Source of the DNA: Cyclospora cayetanensis
Taxonomy: Eukaryota; Apicomplexa; Conoidasida; Eucoccidiorida; Eimeriidae
Reading direction: 5' to 3'
Assembly (NCBI RefSeq): GCF_002999335.1
Contig: NW_020312754.1
Coordinates: 105,175-169,174 of the forward strand
DNA length: 64,000 nucleotides
Part shown: piece after piece, positions 11,330 to 22,580 of the stretch
Layout of the letters: each line of letters begins with the position of its first letter
Numbering within the stretch: the first letter of the stretch is position 1
Position numbers and translations under genes: made by a program
The notes under the pieces: model-generated
Told to the model about the DNA's origin: nothing
Seen by the model: the letters and a program-made list of their open reading frames with translations, nothing else
The model's database searches: none

Positions 11330-14300
11330 CTAGGATCCTAGACCCAACAGAGAATTCAGATCAACCTCTACGTCCAGCAAATTGGCAGTGTAAAGCTGCT
11401 GCAACAGCTGCGCACAAGCAGCAAAGTTGGGCCTCAGAGAGGGGTCCGGCTGGAGGCAGCTCCTGAGAAACCTTCGTAACGGCCGCGGAATCTTGTCAAG
11501 AGGAGGAGTTACCCCCCCGTAGCCCACAACCGTTATTAGATGAGAAGGAGAACCAATGCCTGCATCAACCAAGCACAAACGGATACTTATTGACGCAAAG
11601 TTAGGGTATATACCAGCAACACGAAGGCCCCATCAGCATATACGCATGAATGAGGGAAAGAAGGGAAAGGATGTGCCAAGCGGACTAGAACACTGTCGTA
11701 CAGACAAACAAAACAGGGTACTGCAGATGATACAAAAGCAAACAGGAGATATTGTAGACCCTAGCGGCGCCATCAACACCGCACAAGCAAACAAATACAG
11801 AGACAAAGAAGAACCCCATCCGAATCATATATTTTGCCTCACCAGCGAAGGGCATATCTCCCACCAACATTTCCCAGAGAACGACTCCAAAGGAATAGAC
11901 GTCTGCAGCGAATGTAAATGCTTCCCCTCGTAGAACTGCACGCAATGAGCACACAAGCACGAGCAACTGTAATTGCTTGCGCGTCCGCTCAGACGGCACT
12001 GCATATGCATAGTGGCCTCCCAGTATCTTGAGAAGCACACCATGCAGCGAAGGTATGTGCGATAGGCAGCGAGTCTCATCTGGAGGAGCCGAACGAAGGA
12101 GGCCACTAAATGAGAAAAACAAAGGTCAGAAGACACCAAAACACCAATTGATAGAGATGGCACCCATAAAAGAAGGCCTTCGGAGATGAGCGACTTGCTA
12201 AGCTGCATGACTCTCTCCCCGTGCCCTAGTGCGGCCGTCGCTGTAGAGTGACATGCGAGCCCATGAGGCGATGTGGGTGCCTGCATTAGAGCCACATAAG
12301 CACCTTCATACGCGCTGTAAAGCTAGGAAACTCACTCTCCGGTGCCATCCAATGATGTGTTCCCACACATCCCAGATGAGCAGCCTGCGGGTCCTGTTGT
12401 TGCTGCTGTTCATGCTGCTGCTGCTGCTCCTGAGCAGCAGTCCACCAGTCTGGGCCCCCTGCAGCTTCAACAATGGTGGCGAGCCCAAAGTCGCAAAGTC
12501 GAACCTCCCCATTGTTGGTGAGCAGGATATTTGGGCTCTTTAAGTCGCAATGCATTACCCCCTTCTCGTGCAGGTAGCTCATACCGAGAGCCACCTCCCT
12601 TGCCAGCTTCACAACCCGCATTAGCGGCAAAGACACCCGCTGCTTGTGCAACAGATCGAACAGAGACCCCCCGGAGACGTACTCAGTTACAAGGCCATAC
12701 ACCGGGGGGCCCACCACCCCCAAGAGCAGAAGCACGTTTGGATGGCGCAACAAGGAAAGAACAGAGAGCTCAGCGTAGAGGCTACGCTGTGCCCCTTGGC
12801 TATCCCGCTGCCTAAATGTCTTAACCGCAACACTCATCTCCCCACAAGGCTCCGATGTCTGCTGATCTTGCTGCTCGGGTTCCCTGCAGTGCTCTTTTTG
12901 CTGCCAAAAGGCAGCAGTGATCGGAAATCTCGTTTTGTCGTTGTGGTGCTCACCCTGACCCGCACTAGCAGATGGCCCCCACAGTTGCCGCTGACGTCGC
13001 TCTCGTTTCTGCTGCTGGCTGCTGCCGGCAACCTGCCCATGGCGGTGTTGGGCGTCTAGACTTCGGGTGTACCTCCAAGTCGCCTTGAAAACGCGGCTGT
13101 ACCCTCCTTCCCCAATAGGCCCCTGAATATCGATTTCTGTCGCTGGAATGAGAATCTGTTGCAGCAGGTTGTCACGCGTCATTCTGGCGGCCTTGTAGAG
13201 CCCCCGCAGTCTATGTCTGTGCCTAAGCTTTAGCAGCAGATCAACAAGGAGCAACAGCAGCCGTCGTTCCTCCCAAGCCCTCACCCCCATATCCTTGAGA
13301 TCCGCGTCGGTCAGCGCCAGGAGAGCTGGACCGTCAACTTGCTGCTCCCGCATCAACTGACAGAGGCCCTGTCTGCAGCCCATGCTCTTCAGCAAGCACT
13401 GCACATGCTCTTCCCCCCAGTGCCTCACTGCAGGCGCTGCAGAGAACTGGCGCAACGCCTCCATTTGCTCCGTAAGTCTCTGCTCCATACCAAGAGACCC
13501 TTCTCCTAAATCCGTTTCGTCGCTACTACTGCTGCTGCTGCTGCTGCTGGTCAGGCCGATTGCAGCGGCAGCTTGCCGCAACGCCGTAGGCCTTTTCAGC
13601 CTCCCTGAAGAGCGAGAATGGCCCTCCCGCTGCTGCCTTGGCCTTAGTTGTGGCTGCCGCTGGTCGCTCTGCGTGTTGCCTTCGCTGCTGAGACAAACCA
13701 TTTCCTCAGGAGACCTCCTTGGGCGGGGACTGTGGCATTTCCGTCTGCTTCTGCCTGCAGGCAGGAGATGCCTCGACGAGATGAGCAGCTCCTGCTTGCA
13801 GATTCGCCCGTGTTCCCACTCCCCAGCGTAAATCATCCCGCCAGGATACACAATGATGCCTTTGCCGTGCTTCTGCCCGGTAGAGAACTGCCCCACGTAG
13901 CGGCACCCCTGCGTCAAGGTCTGCATGCCAAACCCATGCCTGAAGTCTTGCACCCACTGGCCTTCATACTTGCAGGCTGTAGGACCTCGCAGCAGCACTC
14001 CCCACCGCTCCCGCCTCCCCAAACGCCAGAAGCCGCAGTACCCCGCCAACGGACGAGGCCCCTGGGCCAGCACCAGGCCCGTCTGAAGCCCGTCAGCCAC
14101 CCGCAACTCCCCGCTGCCATGCGCCCCCCCCAATCCCAGGGGGGCCCCCCCCCAGGCAAGGCCCTGCGAGGTAGGACCTCTCGGAGGGCTTGGTAAGAGG
14201 ACGCACTCCCCTGCGAGCGACCCACAACCCAAACGCCGAAGTGCCGCCTTCCCCCACAGACCCCTTCCGCAACGGGAGACACCGCCTCCGTACAGAGCAA

Positions 14301-15224
14301 AGCCACAGCCGTGCGATATGCAGGACGCGAAGGTTTCCCCGTAATAGAGACGATCGTCTCTGGATAAGAGCAGTGCCAAGTTTAAGCGCAGGTGCTTAGG
14401 TAGGGATGCAGATAGCGCCGGCCCAGTCTGAAAGTCAGCAGGTGGATCTTCCTGCGATGTGTGATCGCCGGCAGGAGGCCGAGGGATCACCCGTCCTGAG
14501 GCGGTGCTGCCGCTGCTCAGAGTGCTGTGCGGCGAGGCTGCTGGCACGGCGCAGCCTAGAGGCACACCTGATGAGACATTCTCCTCGTCTTGAGAGCGCT
14601 CATTTCCGGGCTGCAGCATCTGCCACAGCCAAGAAAACATCTCTTTCGACTTTGCCTGAATTTTTCCTGATGAACTGCTGCTGGTGGCACCGCCAACTCG
14701 GCATGTCCTCTCCCCAGCCTCGCCGCCGCTGCGCTCTGCTGCCGCCCCTGCAGCTGCTGCGTTCAAATAAGGAAAAGGCAGCTGGCTGCAAGCAGTAACG
14801 GGGGGAATCCTTCCATGCCTCTCCAGCTCCTGCAGCGCCTGCTGCCGTAACCTGTGGGGGCCCGACGGGGAGGTTTTCTGCCGAGGCTCCGTCAGAGAAT
14901 GCGACATGCTGTGACCGCTCCCTGACACCGCGGGTGCTGCTCTTGCTGCTGATACCAGGGGGGACCCCCCTGGGTCTCCTGGTGTACGCACACGGGAAAG
15001 CCCAGTGGCTCTGCCTAAGAAAGCTTGGGGCCTCCGTGTGGTGTCATCGGAGCTGCTCGAGGGCCCTTCATCTTGCAGCTTGGGCAGCGGCTGCTGCTGG
15101 TGCAGCGACTGGCAGGGCAGTGGCGGCAGCTGCGGCTGCGCTGCAGGAAAAGGGGGCCGTTGCGAGGCACCTGGGAAAAGGTATCTCCAGGGAGGACGGA
15201 ACTGGTCAAGACTTAGGCGGCTAG

Positions 15225-15270
<46 letters not shown>

Positions 15271-16422
15271 ATTACTGCTGCTGATACTGTCGGTCTGAGC
15301 GCGTCTCCCGTCTCCTAGCAAGCTGGGAGGCAGGGGGCGTGCTCTCAGGCTGCTCGTTGCTTCTGCCTCGGTTCTTCCTGCCTGCCCATTAGCCCCCCCC
15401 TCTCCCTCCTGAGGGGCAGCACCAACAGCAGCATCCACGGTATTGAAGCGCCACAGCTGGGCTGCCAAGGTGGCTTCTGTCCTACCCAGGTCTGGCTCCT
15501 GTGCGTTCTCCAGCGAATGCAGCAGACCTTCATCCACGTGATGCTGCTGTTGCTGCTGTTGCTGCAGCCGTGGTCTATCCTCTCTGGCCTTTGCTTGGGC
15601 TCGTAGCCGATTTTCCTGCTCCTCTTTGTGCCCTCGTGGCACTGCCGGTCCTGCAGCTACCTGCTCTGTCTGCTGCTTCTGTCGGACCCGCTTCTGCTGC
15701 TGCTGTCTCACCTGCTTCTGGAGCCTGCACTGACTATGTGTATGCCGCCGCTGGCCGTTGCAGCCCTGACGCTGCACTGGGGGCGCTGCCGTGTCTTCCC
15801 TTGCGGCGGTTTCCTGCCCCAGCCACTCTTGCGGGTTGTGCTCCTGCACTCGCAACAACTGTGGGTCCTCGTGACAACCAGAAGAAAGCTCGCTACGGTT
15901 CACGATGCACGATGAGTCGCTTCTCCTCTGTACACTTCTGGGCTGCCCCGTTTCAGCGTTAAGGAGACCCTCGGGGGCCCCTCCTCCCCAGGAGCTTGCC
16001 ACGGTTCCTCTGTTGCCGTGAGCGCCGGCGGTTGGTAGGCCCTCATCTGCTGCCTCTTCCAGCGTGTGTGTACTTCTCCTGAAGTCGGAATCAGGTGGGG
16101 AGGAAGAGGCTGCGAGGGCTGTTGCAGGTAACGGGGGTGGATCTGCTGTCTGGCCATCTTCTGCCTGCTGCTCCTCAGACCCTGACAACTCGAAGGCCCC
16201 TGCAGGCTGCTCCCCCATGATGGGGCTAAGGTGCTTGCGGCTGGCAGACAAGCAGACAGCCTCGATTCTCCCTGGCCCTCCGAGGGAAAAAGCAGAGTCG
16301 GAAGAAAAAACGGGGTGTCGGTGCACAGCAGGGAGGTGTTGCACGGGCCCTTTGTTCCCGAAGGAAGACACTCCAGCTGCACCTGGGCACCGCTCTGCGG
16401 CTGCGAAGCGGATCCTCCGCAC
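11330..16422 (-). CDS. TKL3: MORN-SAM tyrosine-kinase-like protein kinase (Plasmodium TKL3 type)
   Basis: Exons 16422-12336, 11935-11843 and 11559-11330 join in phase into 1,469 residues. About 800 N-terminal residues are disordered, rich in Gln, Ser and Pro. Then follow MORN repeats (about 820-880; YEGQWVQDFRHGFGM, YVGQFSTGQKHGKG, YAGEWEHG), a SAM domain (about 1000-1070; LKSMGCRQGLCQLM, LTDADLKDMGV) and the kinase domain: Gly loop GEGGYSRVF near 1105, Lys in SVAVKTF near 1197, catalytic HCDLKSPN near 1293, DFG near 1310, MAPEI across the first intron, and DVYSFGVVLWEML in exon 2. All catalytic residues are present, so it should be active; HCDLKSPN is typical of the TKL group. MORN plus SAM plus TKL is the layout of Plasmodium TKL3. 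Two inserts break the kinase: about 80 polar residues between Gly loop and Lys, and a Gln-rich run between DFG and APE. A further 5' exon is possible. Confidence 0.88.
15227..15270. repeat. CTG/CAG trinucleotide repeat inside the kinase gene
   Basis: About fourteen uninterrupted CTG units are read on the plus strand. On the coding (minus) strand the phase is AGC, so the tract encodes poly-Ser in the disordered N-terminus of the kinase. Shorter imperfect units continue to about 15290. Confidence 0.95.
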
Positions 16423-19139
16423 GGGCAGCCTTATTGCTTGGAGGCTGCACGGAAGCTACAAGGTGCGGTCCCGAAGCTGAGTAAGCGGAAGCAGCGGGAT
16501 CAGGCGAGGGTTCTGAACCCCAGCGGCGCGCCCTGGGGTTGATGGGGAGCCCTTGGGTGGTCTATAGTGCACGGATCTGTCGGGAAAGGACAATAAGAAA
16601 AGCTGTGCGGGTCCCTAGGGGGTCGGCGTGAGAGGCTTTCGGAACTGGAGTCACGAGGTTTCTTTGGAATTGCCCACTAGAATGCTCCTTCTGCCATCTA
16701 GAGTTGCTCGGTGTCCTTATGCTGCAAGATTTTTTCGATGTGGAAAGGGGAACCGTATGCGCACGACAGCCTAAGCAACCGGCGGGGCCCACAGCCGAAG
16801 ACTGTCGCGGCGAAACGCGAAGAGGGCCCCCGCCCGTGCAACCCAATTCCCTGCACCTCCAACTCAAATCAGTGGAGTCAAACCAACTGGAATGAATTTA
16901 TGTGCTCGGGCGTGTGTTTGCTGCTGGAGTGCTGCTCTGTTTAGCGTTTGCACAGTTCCTTCTGTAGGCCGGGCGAACTCCGCTGAAAAAAAGTTGCAAG
17001 GTGCCCATTGAGGAGTTGACGCTACATTGAGGGCAACGGATCAAATGTGGTAAGCTACTGTCAGGCCACCTACTTAAGAAGGTTCCTCTTCCCACTGAAT
17101 GTCACGACGCCACTTGCGGCACCTCTGGGACACTCGATGCCAAGATCACCTAGTGCACGTGTACGGCTAAACGCAGTCATGCAGCTCATCACTGCACATC
17201 GACTGGCCAACGATGAAGCCTGATAGGCAATCTTATCTGCCGTCAGTAGCTCAGCTAGAGCTCTGGATGCATATTTTTCGAAGGGCAAATTCTGGAGGAG
17301 CTGACGCCTAAAATATATACGTACCCTGAGGCTTCGCAGGGGGAAAAAATGGAGAGCAACCACAGAACACGCAGCAATTACATCCAGATTTGCAGATGGA
17401 AGAATACTAGTATATAAAATGGTAGGTTTTCATCTCACTTTGCAGTCTACAGGGATTAGGGTGCTTTGCCTAGGATAGAAATGACAGGACGCAACAATCT
17501 CCATTGTACTATTGTTTCGTGATTATCATCACCCTGCTGCCCCTACTATTTGTATGCTAACCAGAGCCCTGCTGAAGAGGAGGCGCGCTGCAGCTACAGA
17601 TCCAGGGCCCAATAAACCAGTGTACCTCTTTCTACAGAGAGACCTGCCGGGGGAGTCACCAATCTCCTAAAACGTTTTGCCTGAAATTCAGTAGCAGTAC
17701 ACTAAGGTTCTTACTACTGAAGACTTGTAAGCACCTGAAAGGCAGATTGGGGTATCATAAAAAGAAATCACTACTTTCGCATTTACATACATCTGCTCGA
17801 TCCATGCAGGGGAGCTAGGAATTTAGATTTATCCTGATAGTGAGCTGCGGAGATTCGAGTAGCGTATGCCGCCGTGGAGCTAACGAACTCTGATCTTGTG
17901 ACTCTAGTGCTCGCGTAATCCATCTAACGTTTGGCAGGTTTGTCTGTGGATCTTTGCTTTCCTTGTGTATGATCTGTGCGCGTTCGCCGAGCAACTCGAT
18001 ATATCCTCTCTCTTTGGTTACGCAACTGATTTCGTAGAATGTTCTAAGACGTCAGACGGCACCACTTTATTTGCAGTAGAAGGTAATCCCTGAACAAAAA
18101 TGCCCGGAGCAGGGTCAGTAGCGGCAGCACATGAAACAGCGGAAGCAGGGATAGTCAAATGAGTCTTCGACTCCTTTGTACTGCCTTAAATAAGGATAGG
18201 TTTGGTTGAAACGAGTAACAGCGGCCATCGAGCATGGAAAGTGCTCTTTTCCTTCGGTGCGCGGCTTCGTATTCCATGGCACTTCGAAGATGAAGCTAAA
18301 CTCTCCAGATAGATATCCATACGCAGAATAAAACCAAATGATCGAAGCGCACATATTTAACAGAAGTTGTGTGAGGGGCAAATATAACATAATATTTCAA
18401 GAGATCAATTGTTTATTATTCCTCTGACTTTCGAAAACACCGTAAAGGCAAAAGAGGATAGTTAATACCTCTGGGATATATGAATACCCAAGGAATTTGG
18501 CCTTTTGGGTTCATAGGCTCCAGGGTAGAGGACTTTATTCGTATTGACGAACTCCTCCTAAAGGAAACAGCTTTGCCACTCTCCGTGCACTAGAGGGCAG
18601 GGAGTTGTTTCTAACAGAATATTTGACGTTGGCATCCTGTCACGCATGCTAATCCTACATTTTTCTTTTCTTCCCTTCGCTGGCTTACGCCTTTTCTCGT
18701 TTTGGAAGGAGCACAGAATTCTAATGCTGGGTCATTTAATCACCTTGCCTTCAGGGGGTTGGGAAGTGCAAGTCCTTCGAGGAGAGGCCCCGCACTGAAG
18801 GAGCGGAATCGGAGGGCCTTCACAAAAGCTCCTTTCTTCTATGGTCAAAAACTATGGCGCAGTTTGTACATTGTTTCCAAAATTTTCGTGGGGTGCAGAC
18901 CTCCGCGACTCTCCTAGAATATCGTCCACTAGTCCAGTTTCAACACATCTGTGGTGATGAAGGAGGCTGCAATTGCTGTTTCTAATCTTCGGATACAGCA
19001 ATGCACGTTTTAGTGATTGGTTCCTCCATTACCTTCTGGGCTTCCTTCGTGTTTTTGCTCTATCAGCACACGCACTTCAACTTCTTTCAGTCTGTTTGTG
19101 TGCTTGCGGGTTAAGCTCATCCGTTTTGCACCTATCCAG
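16423..19139. other. gene-poor stretch upstream of the kinase
   Basis: The part next to 16422 should hold the kinase promoter or 5' exons. Beyond it only short frames occur. A long pyrimidine tract ending in AAG near 18709 looks like a splice acceptor, and the frame behind it (starting EHRILMLGHLITLPSGGW) is open for about 29 codons; it could be an exon of the open stretch at 19140, but the joint could not be settled. Confidence 0.4.
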
Positions 19140-19378
19140 CAGTTCATTTTGCTACGCTCTGTGCAGCTGAACTGGCCGCGCGTCTTTGTACCCTGCTTAA
19201 AGTTCTGGAAGCCCCAGAGCGAGCGTGCTTTCCATTTTCCGAACTGCACTATGCGGAACTTGCAGTATCCGTAGAGTCGTCACTCTTGTCTCAATTGTCC
19301 TCACATTACACAAGGCGACACACATCCCAGGACCCGCTCCTTTTGTCTCGTTTCCTCCTGTTTTTATCGGAGGCCTAA
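19140..19378 (+). CDS. probable terminal exon of an unknown gene
   Basis: Behind an acceptor (CCTATCCAG, exon from 19140, phase 1) the frame is open for 78 codons to TAA 19376-19378 without any start codon near its beginning. The translation is protein-like, a Leu/Ala-rich helical segment: HFATLCAAELAARLCTLL, then ERACFPFSELHYAELAV and LLLSRFLLFLSEA at the end. This suits the C-terminus of a helical-repeat protein, but no family is recognised. Upstream exons were not resolved; candidates lie between 18709 and 18890. Confidence 0.35.
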
Positions 19379-22300
19379 ACAACAGTACGTCTTAAAACGA
19401 GGGTGCCAGCAAGTATAGAGGCCAAGACAGGAAATGTGCAAAAATTACAACCCACAAGGCCCTGGGTGGTAAAGTTGCCTCACACCTCCTACAGGCTAGT
19501 TCATTTGCATTGATAGATATTTAGAATTATCATAGCATTTGACAGGCTCGCTGAACCAAAATCCCAAATTCACTATGTCACTTGCCCGTTGCCTTTCCCT
19601 TTGTTGTTCCCCGCTTTCCACTTATAAATTGAAGTGGAAAATCTAGCTTTGTCGCATGTAATGAATGTCGTGAGCTTTTAAAAAAACAGCGAAACTGTGG
19701 CCTCTATCAAAGTGAGAGATATATTTTTGCACAGCACTCCACCGCCGTAGGCCCTTGGTAACTTCTGAAAAAAGGAAACCTTTATTCTGCTCTCGGTGGC
19801 TTAAAATTGAATAAAGGGAGCGCGCAAATCGAGCTCATTGAAATTGGCACGAAGTTACAGATATACTGCTTGAATTCGATATTATTTACTCATATTTTGC
19901 AGGCATGCACCTTGACACAAATGATACGCACATACATTCAAATGGAAATAGCAAATCAGTAAGTGCACAGTTACTCACAAACCCCATTCGCAGATGGCCA
20001 AGCTGTCAAATCTGTGTCTATCGATCGCCAATTTACTCCCAAAGCCTACATTTGTGGTCGGCAAAGATCGAAGCTGCTGGACGTGAAATAGACGGTTCCC
20101 CAATAACTTGTATTGGTTTGCTGCTTTTCCGTTTTATGAATGACATAGTCGTGGATCCATTGATAGTTGCAGACCATGTAGCTGCCTCGCAGCACGTAGA
20201 CATGCAATGTGCGAGTTGTTGCTGCACCTTATGCTGATCTTAGTGTCACCCTAATGTTTTGCTTGGTTTCTGTAGCACCCCAGCCCTGTCCACGCTGTAT
20301 AAAGTCGTAATGTTGCCGTGGCAATGGCTGGGAAGAATTCACCATTTGGAGTAGTCACTCACACGCAACACTTTCTGGGTCTTTTATATGAAAGTGCCAT
20401 GCCCAATAATCACTGTGAGGGCAAAATTCGAAGAGACACAAACGAGAATGGGACATTGGTGACGCCGGATAGTAAGCCTGGCAGTGCTGTAGCCTTGATT
20501 GCTTTTAGGCCTCACTGCTGAGCGAAACGCTTCACTTTATGTCCTCATAAGGAAAAACGTTGCTTTAAACAAAATATAAAACTGCACAGAGAGTTCCATT
20601 ACCTCACAAGGTTCCAGTAGTAGAGGAGTGGAAGTTGCTTCAAGTGTCGCAAGCCGGCTGCGCTCCAGGTTACGTGTGTGGCACACTTGTCTCGCGTCAT
20701 CATCGCTCGGAGACAATGCCTCTATTGACATGACGCGTACGCGTAGAACGTGTATAAGAATGGTGCTTCTATCTGATGGCCGATGTGTGAGCAGTTTTGC
20801 ATGGGAACCTACAGTTTTTGATGCAAGATTCGGAATAGTATTTAGTATCGTACCCTCAACTTTCGTTTGCATTTGGCTGAGTTGCGCAGCACCAAATCCT
20901 TTCCAACTCGGCATAACCATGGTACTGAAAGTGCCATAATTATTCCTAGCAATGCTTCTAACTGACAGAAATAGTACCTGGGAAATCACAAGCTGCGGAA
21001 AATGAAAACGTCTATTGTGGTGAGGGGTACTCTGATAATCGAATCATCCTTTTTCTTACTCCTCTGTGGTATCATATCAAGCTTAACCATGATCATTCAT
21101 TGAATTAACATGTTCGGAAGAAGGCGCCACAGAGGGAAATACGAAAGGCACTGATCCAGTGTGACAGTTCTCTTGAATTCTAATCCCTTCCGATTCTCAG
21201 CGTATAGTTACCTTCCCCGCCTCTACTCATAAATTCAAAAATGAATGAGGTATCACAAGGAAGCCAGCCGATTCTTACTCGCGAAGCGAACGTGCTGTGC
21301 AAGGCTGAATACCTCCTGCGCGCCCGCTCTCGCCGGAATATCTATGAAAACCAATTAAATACGTGTTCGTTCCGCCTGAGGAATGATTTCTTCAGGCTGC
21401 TTATTGTTTGGCAGCAAACTTAAAGAGACAAATTTGCTTACAACAAAGGCCCATAAAGAGAATATTGGGCCACGCGTTCAGGGGGTGCCCTAACTGGCCC
21501 TCTTCGGCATTTGCTATGTCACTGTCTTGCTGTGGTAAGCCATTCCCACTTTATTGAAAACGAAACTCTCACGAGGTATGTTCGCGTCAATTCCTCAGCA
21601 GTAGTAATATCCGCTTGCGTGTGTACGATAATAGGATCTGTTTTGGTGTGCGTGGTTTTCTCTATCCCCGCAGCGTGTACAAACCCTCTGCGTTCATATT
21701 TCGTTATGTTATACATATCTCGCATTGAGAAAAGGGTCGCCTGATAGTACCTTCAAAATTCAGCTCACTTTTCGAAGCCCTCGAGAGCAGAAGGCACTGA
21801 GGTGCACCGCATGCAAAATTCCTTCATGCCCTCTGAGCACTTTGGTCCGGGGATTCCGACGTCCCCGTCATGATCAAGATTCGGAGTTTGCCACAGTTTG
21901 GCTTTCCAAATTCGGATCTTTCTTATTCTTCCCTAGCTGGCAACATCAGCCACTCACCATTAGCAGTTCACGCGCCTTCTATAAGCCATTCCGCTCGTGG
22001 ATAGGGGCCCCCGTAGAGAAAGCTTCAAGTGGTCTTCTGTGTCTTGTTGCCTGACCTATTGCGAAACCTTTCTCACTCAATAATTTCTGTATTCTGTTTC
22101 GCAATAATTTTATCCTTCTCAGCAGTATGGTCCCTGCCGGCCCCTGAACTGCGACAAATATGCTCAATTGAGCGTATGCATGGTCTGCAGTGCTTTCTAC
22201 TCTTTCGAGACCCATATCGAACACTCCTAAGAACAGCGTAGCAGAGTGGGGGTGCAATCTCTGGCTTGCTCCTTCTCTCCCACCCGCCGGCGTGCGAAGG

Positions 22301-22580
22301 ACCCTTCTTGGCGAGTGGTATGCGCATTTGCAACGCAGTATTTGCGTCAATCACGCAGTTGTTTCGCTAGGATTTCTTCAGGTCTGATACACGGCAAAGA
22401 GCTGCCGAATTTCAAGGGCTACGTGGGTATGGGGGCCCTCTCCCCAAGGACTGCGTGGTTCACTGGGACTCCCCTAACTCTCGGTCCTGATCCGCGGAAA
22501 CGGCTTTGGCGGATAGCATCTCTGTGACCGTTGTGGGTGCCAGAGCCGCGTAGAAATAATCAGTTCCCGCCTGTAGATCC
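19379..22580. other. gene-poor stretch upstream of the diacylglycerol kinase
   Basis: No gene is supported. Two places may hold exons. On plus, 19903-19958 has a good acceptor (TTTTGCAG) and donor (TCA|GTAAGT) around 18 codons. On minus, about 20955-20610 is open for over 110 codons between an AG and a GTAATG donor. Neither has a recognisable motif. The last few hundred bases should carry the promoter of the lipid kinase. Confidence 0.35.

Noticed and set aside
13382..16480. Many long plus-strand frames across the kinase gene
   Set aside because: They are antisense to the kinase exon and mirror its repeats (poly-Leu, poly-Ala from CTG); none has a domain.
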